The notes under the pieces were generated by a model, which saw only the letters and a list, made by a program, of their open reading frames with translations, was not told the DNA's origin and ran no database searches. A DNA stretch of 35,209 bases from Oscillospiraceae bacterium (lineage in GTDB: Bacteria > Bacillota > Clostridia > Oscillospirales > Oscillospiraceae). Below, in pieces: positions 23,234-31,095 of the stretch. The stretch is taken from the NCBI GenBank assembly GCA_015067925.1, contig SVLN01000012.1:1-35209 (forward strand), written 5' to 3'. The position numbers were made by a program, and so were the translations under genes. Position 1 is the stretch's first letter; every line of letters starts with the position of its first letter.

Positions 23234-23587
23234 TTACAGAGCCTTCTTAGCAACCTCAACGAGGGCAGCGAAAGCGGCGGGATCGGCGATGGCCAGCTCG
23301 GACAGGGCCTTGCGGTTCATCGTGACGTTAGCCTTCTTCAGGCCGTTCATGAAACGGGAATAGTTGATGCCGTAGGGAGCAACAGCAGCGCTCAGACGAG
23401 CGATCCACAGCTTGCGGAACTCACGCTTCTTCTGCTTACGGCCAACGTATGCGTAAACGCCGGACTTCTTGACAGCCTGCTTGGCCATCTTGAAATGCTT
23501 GCTCTTGGAGCCCCAGTAGCCCTTTGCGAGCTTCAGCATCTTATTTCTTCTCTTGCGCGTCATCATTGCGCCTTTGACTCTTGCCAT
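23234..23587 (-). CDS. rplT: 50S ribosomal protein L20
   Basis: 117 residues, the standard length. The N-terminus [26 protein letters not shown] and the later [21 protein letters not shown] and [15 protein letters not shown] are diagnostic for L20. It binds 23S rRNA early in large-subunit assembly and, in Bacillus and E. coli, represses its own operon by binding the mRNA leader. It is the last gene of infC-rpmI-rplT. The leader attenuator upstream of infC (24392-24540) is the likely target of this control here. Confidence 0.98.
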   Translation of the reverse strand: MARVKGAMMTRKRRNKMLKLAKGYWGSKSKHFKMAKQAVKKSGVYAYVGRKQKKREFRKLWIARLSAAVAPYGINYSRFMNGLKKANVTMNRKALSELAIADPAAFAALVEVAKKAL

Positions 23588-23621
23588 TTGCTATATCCTC
23601 CTATCTATATCCACTCAGCCC

Positions 23622-23819
23622 TTATTTGTAAGGGATCATTTTCTTGATGGCTTCCTGGTTGGTCACGTCAGCGTAGCCGTTCTTGCGCAGGTTGCGGGTA
23701 CGCTTCGTGGTCTTCTTGGTGAGGATATGGCTCTTGAACGCGTGCGCACGCTTAACCTTGCCGGACTTGGTGAGGTTGAATCTTTTCTTCGCGCCGCTAT
23801 GGGTCTTGATCTTAGGCAT
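23622..23819 (-). CDS. rpmI: 50S ribosomal protein L35
   Basis: 65 residues. [24 protein letters not shown] is the L35 signature, and the highly basic composition and length are normal. It lies between infC and rplT as in most bacteria, with 34 bp to rplT and 39 bp to infC. GGAGAAA precedes its ATG. Confidence 0.98.
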   Translation of the reverse strand: MPKIKTHSGAKKRFNLTKSGKVKRAHAFKSHILTKKTTKRTRNLRKNGYADVTNQEAIKKMIPYK

Positions 23820-23858
23820 GGTTTTTCTCCTTCCGTATTGTGAGATCTTATTAGGATC

Positions 23859-24377
23859 TTATTTGCCAGATTTGGGGGACAGGAACATGGACATGTTTCT
23901 GCCTTCGAGCTTGGGGGCCTTATCAACGCTGGCCATTTCGGCACAGACTTCGCCGAACTGCTTGAGCAGCTGTTCGCCCAGGTTGGTGTGCGCCATTTCG
24001 CGGCCGCGGAAGCGGACGCTCACCTTGACGCGGTTGCCATCCTTGAGGAACTTCTGCGCATTTTTCACCTTGACGTTGAAATCGTTGGTGTCGATGTTAG
24101 GAGACATACGAATCTCCTTGACCTCCACCACGCGCTGGTTCTTCTTGGCTTCTTTTTCTTTTTTCATCTGCTCGAAGCGGAACTTGCCGTAGTCCATGAT
24201 CTTGCACACAGGGGGCGTAGCGTTGGGCGAGATCTTGACCAGATCCAGTTCCTTCTCCACAGCCATGGAGAGGGCCTGCTGAGCGCTCATGATGCCCAGC
24301 TGCGCGCCGTCGTCGCCGATCAGACGGACTTCCTTATCGCGGATTTCTTCGTTGAGTTGGTGATCCAGTTTTGCGAT
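23859..24377 (-). CDS. infC: Translation initiation factor IF-3, apparent ATC start
   Basis: 172 residues if read from ATC at 24377-24375. The conserved N-domain begins LNEEIRDKEVRLIGDDGAQLGI upstream of the first in-frame ATG (24290), so an ATG start would remove 29 conserved residues. No ATG, GTG or TTG lies between the ribosome binding site GGAGG and this segment; ATC is 9 bases after it. IF-3 genes are known to use rare starts (ATT in E. coli), because IF-3 itself rejects such codons, giving feedback control. The rest is normal: linker with KKEKEAKKNQRVVEVKEIRMSP and C-domain RFRGREMAHTNLGEQLL. IF-3 binds the 30S subunit and checks the start codon-anticodon match. Confidence 0.95.
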   Translation of the reverse strand: MAKLDHQLNEEIRDKEVRLIGDDGAQLGIMSAQQALSMAVEKELDLVKISPNATPPVCKIMDYGKFRFEQMKKEKEAKKNQRVVEVKEIRMSPNIDTNDFNVKVKNAQKFLKDGNRVKVSVRFRGREMAHTNLGEQLLKQFGEVCAEMASVDKAPKLEGRNMSMFLSPKSGK

Positions 24378-24391
24378 GGTAAAGCACCTCC

Positions 24392-24534
24392 AAAATAAAA
24401 AGCGCGGATGCCGACAGCACCCGCGTAACGAAAGCCCCCGACGCCGTCGGGAACCAAGAATCGTTGTTCAACCTTTTTGCCGAAGCGGAAGGTGAGGTGC
24501 GGTGCCGCCGCCCCTTCTTCTTTTTTACGAACAG
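24392..24534 (-). promoter_or_regulatory. Leader attenuator of infC-rpmI-rplT (L20-leader type)
   Basis: Between the promoter and infC, the minus-strand transcript has a leader of about 150 bases. It contains a hairpin CCCGAC-GGC-GTCGGG (24451-24437) and then a terminator: CGCGGGTGC (24425-24417) pairs with GCATCCGCG (24411-24403, one G-U), followed by CTTTTTATTTT. The terminator sits just before the infC ribosome binding site. In Bacillus the infC operon leader is controlled by L20 through early termination; the layout here is the same, but the L20-binding fold was not proven by eye. Confidence 0.7.
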
Positions 24535-24563
24535 ATTATAGCAGGTTGTACCCTGTTTGTCAA
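24535..24563 (-). promoter_or_regulatory. Promoter of infC-rpmI-rplT, full consensus
   Basis: On the minus strand, TTGACA (24563-24558), 17 bp, TATAAT (24540-24535): both boxes perfect. The -35 box overlaps the stop codon of the upstream membrane protein gene (24560-24562). Confidence 0.9.
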
Positions 24564-25084
24564 CGGTAAATTCCCAATATTTTTGCTGTTTTTTCTCCTT
24601 GGGGCGGCGTAAAAATCGGAAAATCGGGAGCCGCAATGGAGAAAAGAATCAAGCAGGCCCCATACAGTCCCGCCACCAGGATCAGTATCCCCAACGCCTT
24701 TTCCGCCCACAGCTTATCCTTCCAGCTTGAGAGCAGCACAAAACCCAACAGCATCGTCAGAGCATACAGGGCCAGGTCCACCGGCAAGGACTCCACCATA
24801 AAGCCGCCGTTGAGCAGGTAATACATGCCCGTCAAAAACAGCGGCATCACAAGGCTCGCCGCCAGGGCCGCGCCCCAGAAGGCCTGCCGGTTTTTCGAGG
24901 TGCGCTGCAGGAAGATGCAGCCAATGAGAAATGGCCAGAACAGCAGCTTCAGATGCTCCCAGACACTCTCGTTGATGGGTGCAAACAGCCCAACCAAGGG
25001 AATGGGCAGCCAATCATAGAAAAAATGCATGGCGCTGCCCAGCGCCACTGTAAAAATAAAGGTAAGAATCCAACGAATCTTCAT
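24560..25084 (-). CDS. Small integral membrane protein (DUF6512-like)
   Basis: 174 residues with about five hydrophobic segments. The most characteristic part is FAPINESVWEHLKLLFWPF (34-52) after a short HFFYDW helix; the N-E-S-V-W-E-H-L-K motif is, as far as I recall, that of the DUF6512 family. Function unknown. ATG 25084 is preceded by AGGAGGGG, but that site is buried in a 15-bp hairpin. It lies 54 bp after lysC on the same strand, and its 3' end holds the -35 box of the infC promoter. Confidence 0.8.
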   Translation of the reverse strand: MKIRWILTFIFTVALGSAMHFFYDWLPIPLVGLFAPINESVWEHLKLLFWPFLIGCIFLQRTSKNRQAFWGAALAASLVMPLFLTGMYYLLNGGFMVESLPVDLALYALTMLLGFVLLSSWKDKLWAEKALGILILVAGLYGACLILFSIAAPDFPIFTPPQGEKTAKILGIYR

Positions 25085-25089
25085 ATGAA

Positions 25090-25123
25090 ACCCCTCCTGC
25101 CATAAACATATGACAGGAGGGGT
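25090..25123 (-). promoter_or_regulatory. Hairpin hiding the ribosome binding site of the DUF6512-like gene
   Basis: Read on the minus strand, ACCCCTCCTGTCATA (25123-25109) pairs with TATGGCAGGAGGGGT (25104-25090) around TGTT, 15 bp with one G-T pair. The right arm contains AGGAGGGG, the ribosome binding site for ATG 25084. After the stem only TTTCAT follows, so as a terminator for lysC it is weak; it could do either job. Confidence 0.65.
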
Positions 25124-25138
25124 CTGGACTTGCCTGAC

Positions 25139-26344
25139 TTACTGGAAGAATTTGCGATGCACGGCACGCATGGCGCGCTCGGTATCTTCCTTATCGATGA
25201 GCACGGACACCTTGATCTCGCTGGTGGAGATCATGCGGATGTTGATGCCGACCTCGTAGAGAGCCTCAAACATGGTGGCGGCAACACCGGGGTTGTTGAC
25301 CATGCCGGCGCCGACAACGGAAACCTTCGCCACATCGGAAGATACGTCCATGTGATCAAATTTCAGGCTTTCCTGGTTCTCCTGCAGCACCTTCACGCAC
25401 AGATCGCAGTTGCTCTCGTCGATGGTGAAACTGATGTCCTTGGTATCGTGACGGCCGATGGACTGAAGAATGATGTCCACGTTGATCTTGTTCTTGGCCA
25501 GCAGATTGAACACGCGGAACGCCATGCCCGGAACGTCTTCCAGACCGATGAGGGCGATTCTGGTGATTTTCTTATCCTGAGCGACGCCGCTCACATAGGT
25601 TTTTTCCACTTTGACAACCTCCTTGACAATGGTGCCGGGTTTTCTTGAGAAGCTGGAGAGGACCTCCATCTGCATATGGTAACGCTTTGCCATTTCCACG
25701 CTGCGGTTGTGCAGCACCTGGGCGCCCAGGGACGCAAGTTCGAGCATTTCATCATAAGTAATCTCGTCGAGCTTCTGGGCATCTTCCACCAGACGGGGAT
25801 CGGCGGTGTAGACGCCGTCCACATCGGTGTAGATCTGGCAGAGATCTGCCTTCAGAGCCACGGCCAGGGCAACTGCGGTGGTATCGGAGCCGCCGCGGCC
25901 CAGGGTGGTGATATCGTGATGGCGGTTCACACCCTGGAAACCGGCCACCAGCACGATGCGCTTACGGTCGAGCTCTTCATGAATGCGTCTGGCTTCCACC
26001 TTGTTGATGCGGGCCGAGCCGTAGGAAGAGCTGGTCTGCATGCCGATCTGCCATGCGGTCAGAGAGACAACGGGGTAGCCCAGCTTCTCAATGGCCATGG
26101 CCATCAGAGCGATGGAGATCTGCTCACCGGTGGCCAGGAGCATATCCATCTCACGCTTGGAAGCAGAGGGGTTGATTTCATTTGCTTTTTCGATCAAATC
26201 ATCGGTGGTGTCGCCCTGGGCGGAAAGCACGACAACCACATCGTTGCCCTGCTTGTAGGTCTCGGTGATGATCTGCGCCACATTAAAGACGCGCTCGGCA
26301 TTGGCAACAGAGCTGCCGCCGAATTTTTGTACGATCAGTGCCAT
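25139..26344 (-). CDS. lysC: Aspartate kinase
   Basis: 401 residues from ATG 26344, with GGAGG 6 bases ahead. The N-terminus MALIVQKFGGSSVANAERV is the kinase signature; GRGGSDTTAVALA and DVDGVYTADPR mark the catalytic domain. Two ACT domains follow (starting near RIALIGLEDVPGMAFRVFN and VSVVGAGMVNNPGVAATMFEAL), which bind lysine and/or threonine for feedback inhibition. The enzyme makes aspartyl phosphate, the first step to lysine, threonine and methionine. It lies behind hom and an ACT-domain regulator in one operon, pointing to threonine or methionine supply. Confidence 0.97.
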   Translation of the reverse strand: MALIVQKFGGSSVANAERVFNVAQIITETYKQGNDVVVVLSAQGDTTDDLIEKANEINPSASKREMDMLLATGEQISIALMAMAIEKLGYPVVSLTAWQIGMQTSSSYGSARINKVEARRIHEELDRKRIVLVAGFQGVNRHHDITTLGRGGSDTTAVALAVALKADLCQIYTDVDGVYTADPRLVEDAQKLDEITYDEMLELASLGAQVLHNRSVEMAKRYHMQMEVLSSFSRKPGTIVKEVVKVEKTYVSGVAQDKKITRIALIGLEDVPGMAFRVFNLLAKNKINVDIILQSIGRHDTKDISFTIDESNCDLCVKVLQENQESLKFDHMDVSSDVAKVSVVGAGMVNNPGVAATMFEALYEVGINIRMISTSEIKVSVLIDKEDTERAMRAVHRKFFQ

Positions 26345-26389
26345 AAATTTCCTCCAGTGATTCAACAGATTGCCGCAGCAATCGAGGGT

Positions 26390-27583
26390 TTAAAGAACGG
26401 GGATTCTCCCCATCATATGCAGGCCGCTCTCCAACAGCGCATTGAGGCTCATGGGGCCGGTGAGCACGCCAACCTGGCCGTCCACCTCGCCCAGCAGCTT
26501 CGCACCGGGCAGGCTGGCGGCAATTTCCGCCTCCTTGGCATCCGTGCGGACAAACCAGCACTGCTCCAGAGCCTGGTAATCGCCCTGCATGGCGGGATCA
26601 GCATCTTCCCAGAAGATGTTCTTGCGCTGGCCGGCGTGGTTGATGGCGTCGATGATGTCCGCCACAACGGCGCTGGCAGTGGGCAGCTTGCCCGCTCCGC
26701 GGCCGTAGAACATAGTCTCGCCCACGGCGTTGCCGCGCACCACGATGCCGTTGAACACATCGTCCACCCGGGCGATCTGAGCCGAGGCAGGCACAAAGTG
26801 CGGAGAAACGTAACAGACCACCTTGCCGTCATCGGTTTTCACCGCACGGCCCAGGAGCTTAACCTTCATATTCGCCTTTTCCGCAAAGGCGATGTCCTGA
26901 GTGGTGATGCCGGTGATGCCCTCGGTGTGCACCGATTCGGGGTACACATGGCGACCGAAACTCAGGGCAGAGAGAATACAGATCTTGCGGCAGGCATCGG
27001 GGCCTTCCACGTCGGCGGCGGGATTGGCTTCCGCATAACCCTTGGCCTGAGCCTCGCGCAGGACCTCATCGAAGTCGGCTCCTTCGTTGATCATTTTGGT
27101 GAGAATATAGTTGGTGGTACCATTGAGAATGCCGTAGATTTCGGAGATCTCATTGGCGGAGAAGCACACCGCCAGGGGCCGCAGGATGGGAATGCCGCCG
27201 CCCACGGAGGCCTCAAACAGGAAATTGACGTTCTTCTCCCGGGCAATGGACAACAGCTCGTAACCGTGGGCTGCCACCATCTCCTTGTTGGAGGTGACCA
27301 CATGCTTACCGGCGAGCAGGCTGCGGCGGACAAAATCATAAGCCACCGTGGCGCCGCCGATGCATTCGGCCACGACCTGAACCTCGGGATCGGACTCGAT
27401 CACGGAAAAATCATGCACAACCAGATCGCTAAAGGGGCTATCGGGGAAATCACGGGTATCAAGAATATACTTGACCCGCACATCCCCGCCCGCTTTTCGG
27501 GCGATGGCGTCAGCATTTTGAGTCAGGACCTCCGCAACGCCGCTGCCGACGGTGCCGAAACCCAGAATTGCAACTTGAACCAT
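26390..27583 (-). CDS. hom: Homoserine dehydrogenase
   Basis: 397 residues. NAD(P) site VAILGFGTVGSGVAEVL at the N-terminus; catalytic region with GILNGTTNYILTKM, AQAKGYAEANPAADVEG and DACRKICILSALSFG. The C-terminal part (from about 340) is short and carries only one possible ACT-like strand pattern. The enzyme reduces aspartate semialdehyde to homoserine. AGAGGA precedes ATG 27583; 15 bp separate it from the upstream ACT-domain gene and 45 bp from lysC. The genes for homoserine kinase and threonine synthase are not in the window. Confidence 0.97.
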   Translation of the reverse strand: MVQVAILGFGTVGSGVAEVLTQNADAIARKAGGDVRVKYILDTRDFPDSPFSDLVVHDFSVIESDPEVQVVAECIGGATVAYDFVRRSLLAGKHVVTSNKEMVAAHGYELLSIAREKNVNFLFEASVGGGIPILRPLAVCFSANEISEIYGILNGTTNYILTKMINEGADFDEVLREAQAKGYAEANPAADVEGPDACRKICILSALSFGRHVYPESVHTEGITGITTQDIAFAEKANMKVKLLGRAVKTDDGKVVCYVSPHFVPASAQIARVDDVFNGIVVRGNAVGETMFYGRGAGKLPTASAVVADIIDAINHAGQRKNIFWEDADPAMQGDYQALEQCWFVRTDAKEAEIAASLPGAKLLGEVDGQVGVLTGPMSLNALLESGLHMMGRIPVL

Positions 27584-27598
27584 ACTGCGCTTCCTCTC

Positions 27599-28039
27599 TT
27601 AACCTGCGACAATCTCAGCCTTGATCACGCCGTCCAGATTGCCGGTCTTCTTCAGGAGTTCTTCCACGGGACAGGCCAGGTCCGTCGTTTCGGCGGAGAT
27701 GGTCAGCATGGCGCAGCCGTTGCTGGGAATGGCCTGGTTGATCGTGAGTATATTTGCCCCACAATAGGCAAAAATGGATAATATACCGGAAAGCACACCG
27801 GTGCGGTCCTTCAGCGTGAGCTGGAAGGTAATAATCCGTCCGGCCATCAGGTTCTGGAAGGGCGTGATGGCGTCACGGTACTTATAAAAGGCGCTGCGGC
27901 TGATACCGGTGGCCTGGGTCGCATCGCCGACCGTTGCCACTTCGCCGGACTCCAGCAGGCGCTTTGCCTCGGCAACTTTCAAAAAAACCTCAGGCAGTGC
28001 ATCGGCCTGAACCAGATAATACTTGGGATTGTTGGGCAT
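27599..28039 (-). CDS. ACT domain protein, PheB/UPF0735 family
   Basis: 146 residues. The N-terminal half has a helix-turn-helix-like segment (SGEVATVGDATQATGISRSAFYKYRDAI), the C-terminal half an ACT domain (IITFQLTLKDRTGVLSGILSIFAYCGANILTINQ). This is the UPF0735 or PheB layout; in Bacillus the family was once named for chorismate mutase activity, which is doubtful. Sitting first in an operon with hom and lysC, it more likely senses an aspartate-family amino acid. GAGGGAGG precedes its ATG. Confidence 0.92.
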   Translation of the reverse strand: MPNNPKYYLVQADALPEVFLKVAEAKRLLESGEVATVGDATQATGISRSAFYKYRDAITPFQNLMAGRIITFQLTLKDRTGVLSGILSIFAYCGANILTINQAIPSNGCAMLTISAETTDLACPVEELLKKTGNLDGVIKAEIVAG

Positions 28040-28095
28040 GGTGTCTTACCTCCCTCTGTCTTTGCGGCGTGGTCATTTGTTCGCGCCGTGCGGCT

Positions 28096-28124
28096 ATCTT
28101 ATCACGGATTTTGCCTGAAAGCAA
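28096..28124 (-). promoter_or_regulatory. Promoter of the ACT protein-hom-lysC operon
   Basis: On the minus strand, TTGCTT (28124-28119), 17 bp, TAAGAT (28101-28096), with a TGA extended -10. The leader is only about 50 bases, too short for a lysine riboswitch or T-box. Confidence 0.6.
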
Positions 28125-28194
28125 GCAACACTTTGCCGAGATTTTCTCCCACCGAGCGACATTTTTGACTATTTTGTCCAAAGGAGGCATCGCT

Positions 28195-29268
28195 GTGGCA
28201 GATCTTGCCCGTTTCAAGCGTTATGCAGGCATCTGTGCCCTGGTTTTAGGGGCGATTCTGGCCGTTGTTTTCCTGCTGCCCATTGCCCTGCCTTTTCTCA
28301 TCGGATATGCCCTGGCAAGGTGTGTGGAGCGGCCGGTCACGCTGCTGCAGCAACGCACCGGACTCAAACGCTGGCTTTGCTCCGGCCTTTGCATGCTGCT
28401 TCTGTTTCTCCTCGCCGGCGGCGGCCTGTTCCTTCTGATCCGTCAGCTGATCCGCGAGGTAAGCAGCTTCTCCGAACAACTGCCGGAGCTGCTCTCCGGC
28501 CTGGCTGCGCCGGCCGAGCAGGTGCAAAGCTGGCTGACCGAACTGGCCTCCCGGGCACCGGACGGCTTCGGCATCGCCCTGCAGAACTGGATCGACAGTC
28601 TGTTTGATGGGTCAAGTGGCCTGCCGGGGCGTCTGACGGCCCGGCTGTTCAGCTTTGCAGCAAAGATCGTAGCTGCACTGCCGGATCTGTTCCTGTTCGT
28701 CCTGACGTTGGTCCTCTCCAGTTTTATGTTCTCCGCCAATCTGCCTGCTACCCGCGCCGCAATTGCAAAACTGATCCCACAGAAGTGGCAGCGCAAAGCG
28801 CAGCAGCTGCTTTCTCAGCTGCGCACTGCCCTGGGCGGCTGGCTCAAAGCACAAGCTATGCTGATGGGCGTGACCTTTCTGGTGGTCACTGCGGGCCTGA
28901 TGGTGCTGCAGTTGGGCTATCCCCTGCTCTTCGGCGCGCTGATCGCCCTGATCGACGCGCTGCCTCTGTTGGGCGCAGGGGTGATTCTGATTCCCTGGAG
29001 TCTTCTCTCCTTTCTACGCGGGGCCAATCGCTGCGCCATCGGGCTGATTCTGGTCTACGGCGCGGCGGCCCTGATCCGCAGCGCCCTGGAGCCAAAGCTG
29101 ATCGGCAAGCAGATCGGCCTTCATCCCATTTTGACCCTGGCCGCCATGTACGCCGGCTACCGCCTGATGGGCCTGGCCGGCCTGATTCTGTTCCCCATTG
29201 CCGCAATTCTTTTGCAGCAGGTTCTCAAGCTCACCCTCCCTCACCGCAGCGAGGGCCAAGGCGGTTGA
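28195..29268 (+). CDS. ytvI: AI-2E family membrane protein, YtvI-like (GTG start)
   Basis: 357 residues from GTG 28195, chosen because AAGGAGG lies 7 bases upstream and the membrane segments start directly after. Seven to eight hydrophobic segments are seen, with a long extracytoplasmic loop (about 85-150). The C-terminal SALEPKLIGKQIGLHPILTLAAMYAGYRLMGLAGLI is the AI-2E family signature in the form found in YtvI, an integral membrane protein linked to sporulation in Bacillus. The transport substrate is unknown. Its stop codon overlaps the -35 box of the next gene's promoter. Confidence 0.88.
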   Translation: MADLARFKRYAGICALVLGAILAVVFLLPIALPFLIGYALARCVERPVTLLQQRTGLKRWLCSGLCMLLLFLLAGGGLFLLIRQLIREVSSFSEQLPELLSGLAAPAEQVQSWLTELASRAPDGFGIALQNWIDSLFDGSSGLPGRLTARLFSFAAKIVAALPDLFLFVLTLVLSSFMFSANLPATRAAIAKLIPQKWQRKAQQLLSQLRTALGGWLKAQAMLMGVTFLVVTAGLMVLQLGYPLLFGALIALIDALPLLGAGVILIPWSLLSFLRGANRCAIGLILVYGAAALIRSALEPKLIGKQIGLHPILTLAAMYAGYRLMGLAGLILFPIAAILLQQVLKLTLPHRSEGQGG

Positions 29269-29293
29269 TTCTGTGGACGTATTGCATTATAAT
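29265..29293 (+). promoter_or_regulatory. Promoter of the methyltransferase-rluA pair
   Basis: TTGATT (29265-29270), 17 bp, perfect TATAAT (29288-29293). The -35 box overlaps the ytvI stop codon. Confidence 0.75.
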
Positions 29294-29323
29294 AGGGACA
29301 AATTTCCGCAGGAGGGTGAGAAA

Positions 29324-30121
29324 ATGACCTTTGAAGAACTTCGAAAGATTGAAAATGAGCTGGAGCAAATCAACAAAACCTATGACATTTTCCGTGAGGA
29401 CACCCGGCTCAATCACTCTCCTGCCGCTCGTGTAGAGTTTCTGACGACAGTGCATTACATCGAGCAGCACCTTAAGCCGGGTATGAAGATCCTGGATATT
29501 GGCGCCGGCGCGGGCGAATACAGTCTGCATTTTGCCAAAAATGGTTATGCCGTTTCTGCTCTGGAACTGGCGGACAGCAATATCCGCGCCTTCCGGGAGA
29601 AACTCACCCCAGCGCTGGATGTGGACCTGATTCAGGGCAACGCCATGGATCTATCCCGCTACGACGATGAGAGCTTCGACATCGTACTGCTCTTTGGTCC
29701 TCTGTATCATCTGCACAAAGCAGAAGACCGTCAGCGCTGCATCAGTGAAGCCAAGCGCGTCTGCAAGTCGGATGGCACATTATTCTTCTCCTTTATCGGC
29801 CATGATATGATCTTTATGACAGAACTGAGCTACGACAACAGCTATTTCACCTCCGGTGACTTCAACCCCGAGACTCTGCGGCTGAACGATTTCCCCTTTG
29901 TATTCTTCACCGTGCCCGAGTGCCGCGAAATGCTGTGCGCGGGCGGAATCCATATTCAAAACGAGATTGCCTCGGACGGATTCTCTGAGCTCATGGCCGA
30001 GCGCATCAATACCATGGATGAGGAAGGCTACCGCCAATATCTGCGCTATCATTTTTCCATCTGCGAAAAGCCGGAACTCTTAGGCGCCAGCAACCACCTG
30101 CTCTTCATCGGCACAAAATAA
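29324..30121 (+). CDS. Class I SAM-dependent methyltransferase
   Basis: 265 residues from ATG 29324, with GCAGGAGG ahead. Motif I is KILDIGAGAGEYSLHFAKNG; the acidic end of strand 2 is ALELADSN; motif IV is DIVLLFGPLYHL. After about residue 165 (FIGHDMIFMTELSYDNSYF) the protein takes the form common in small-molecule methyltransferases of the UbiE/YcgJ kind. Substrate unknown. Followed 19 bp later by the pseudouridine synthase gene with no terminator between, so probably co-transcribed. Confidence 0.88.
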   Translation: MTFEELRKIENELEQINKTYDIFREDTRLNHSPAARVEFLTTVHYIEQHLKPGMKILDIGAGAGEYSLHFAKNGYAVSALELADSNIRAFREKLTPALDVDLIQGNAMDLSRYDDESFDIVLLFGPLYHLHKAEDRQRCISEAKRVCKSDGTLFFSFIGHDMIFMTELSYDNSYFTSGDFNPETLRLNDFPFVFFTVPECREMLCAGGIHIQNEIASDGFSELMAERINTMDEEGYRQYLRYHFSICEKPELLGASNHLLFIGTK

Positions 30122-30140
30122 CAAAAAGGAGGCCCCTTCG

Positions 30141-31052
30141 ATGCATATGGACCACATTGCCCGCGCGGAGGGCACCTTATATCAAATCCTGCGCAGCGAA
30201 ATGCGCATGTCCAGCTCCCTGGTGGGCAGGTTGAAATTCCAGTCCGCCCTGCTGGTCAACGGGCAGAGTCAGCGCACCAACCATCCCGTTCACCCGGGCG
30301 ATCACATCCGGGTGTTGCTGCAGGAACCGGAACCCAACTACCCGGCCGAGGACGGCAGCCTCCACATATTATATGAGGACGAGGCACTGCTGGCCGTGGA
30401 CAAGCCGCCCGGACTCATCGTGCACCCTTCCACCAACCGCATCACAGGCACCCTGGCTAACTTCATTCTGGGTTACTACGAAAAAACCGGTCAGCAAAGC
30501 GCCGTACATCCCGCCACCCGACTGGATCGGGACACTTTCGGCGTGGTGCTGCTGGCCAAGAACAGCCATGTGCACGCCCTGCTCAGCGCCCAGCAGCGCG
30601 CAGGCGGTTTTCAAAAGACCTATCACGCCCTGGTGCTGGGCTGCCCGGAGGCACAAACCATCGAGGCCCCCATTGAGCGCATCGCGCCCCACAGCATGAT
30701 TCGCCACGTCTGCTCTGAGGGAAAACCCGCCCGCACGGAGCTTGTGCCTTTGCAGCGGGGCGAGGATTACTCCTTGGTGCAGCTGCATCCCATCACCGGG
30801 CGTACCCATCAGCTCAGGGTGCATTGCCGCCACGCAGGCTTCCCCATTCTGGGCGATCCCCAGTACAACACCCCGGAAAGCGCCACCCTCTCGGCCCAAT
30901 TTGGACTCACTTTCCAACAGCTGTGCGCGGTGAATCTCAAGATTGAGCATCCGCTGACGGGCGAAAGCATGCAATTCCAGACCGAATTTTCCCTGAATCG
31001 GGAAAAATTCGTTGCGTCAGAGGCATTTGAGGTGTATAATAAATCGGAATAA
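30141..31052 (+). CDS. RluA family pseudouridine synthase
   Basis: 303 residues. AAGGAGG precedes ATG 30141. An N-terminal S4-like part (SSLVGRLKFQSALLVNGQSQRTNHPVHPGDHIRV) is followed by the catalytic domain: LLAVDKPPGLIVHPS, HPATRLDRDTFGVVLLAKN with the catalytic Asp in RLDRDT, and HPITGRTHQLRVH. It converts uridine to pseudouridine in rRNA or tRNA; which site cannot be told (RluD-like by layout). The pta promoter lies inside its 3' end (31012-31040). Confidence 0.92.
   Translation: MHMDHIARAEGTLYQILRSEMRMSSSLVGRLKFQSALLVNGQSQRTNHPVHPGDHIRVLLQEPEPNYPAEDGSLHILYEDEALLAVDKPPGLIVHPSTNRITGTLANFILGYYEKTGQQSAVHPATRLDRDTFGVVLLAKNSHVHALLSAQQRAGGFQKTYHALVLGCPEAQTIEAPIERIAPHSMIRHVCSEGKPARTELVPLQRGEDYSLVQLHPITGRTHQLRVHCRHAGFPILGDPQYNTPESATLSAQFGLTFQQLCAVNLKIEHPLTGESMQFQTEFSLNREKFVASEAFEVYNKSE
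31012..31040 (+). promoter_or_regulatory. Promoter of pta, inside the end of the rluA-type gene
   Basis: TTGCGT (31012-31017), 17 bp, perfect TATAAT (31035-31040). It lies within the last codons of the pseudouridine synthase gene. Confidence 0.75.
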
Positions 31053-31095
31053 AACTACGGAGCTGCATCCGCAGGAAAATTGGAGGACAATACAT

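Noticed and set aside
25676-27781. 701-codon plus-strand open frame opposite lysC and hom
   Set aside because: It lies antisense to two certain enzyme genes, is rich in His, Gly, Ala and Val as expected of a high-GC mirror frame, and has no ribosome binding site.
28040-28195. Lysine riboswitch or T-box upstream of the ACT-hom-lysC operon
   Set aside because: The leader from the predicted promoter is only about 50 bases and shows no terminator or T-box core.
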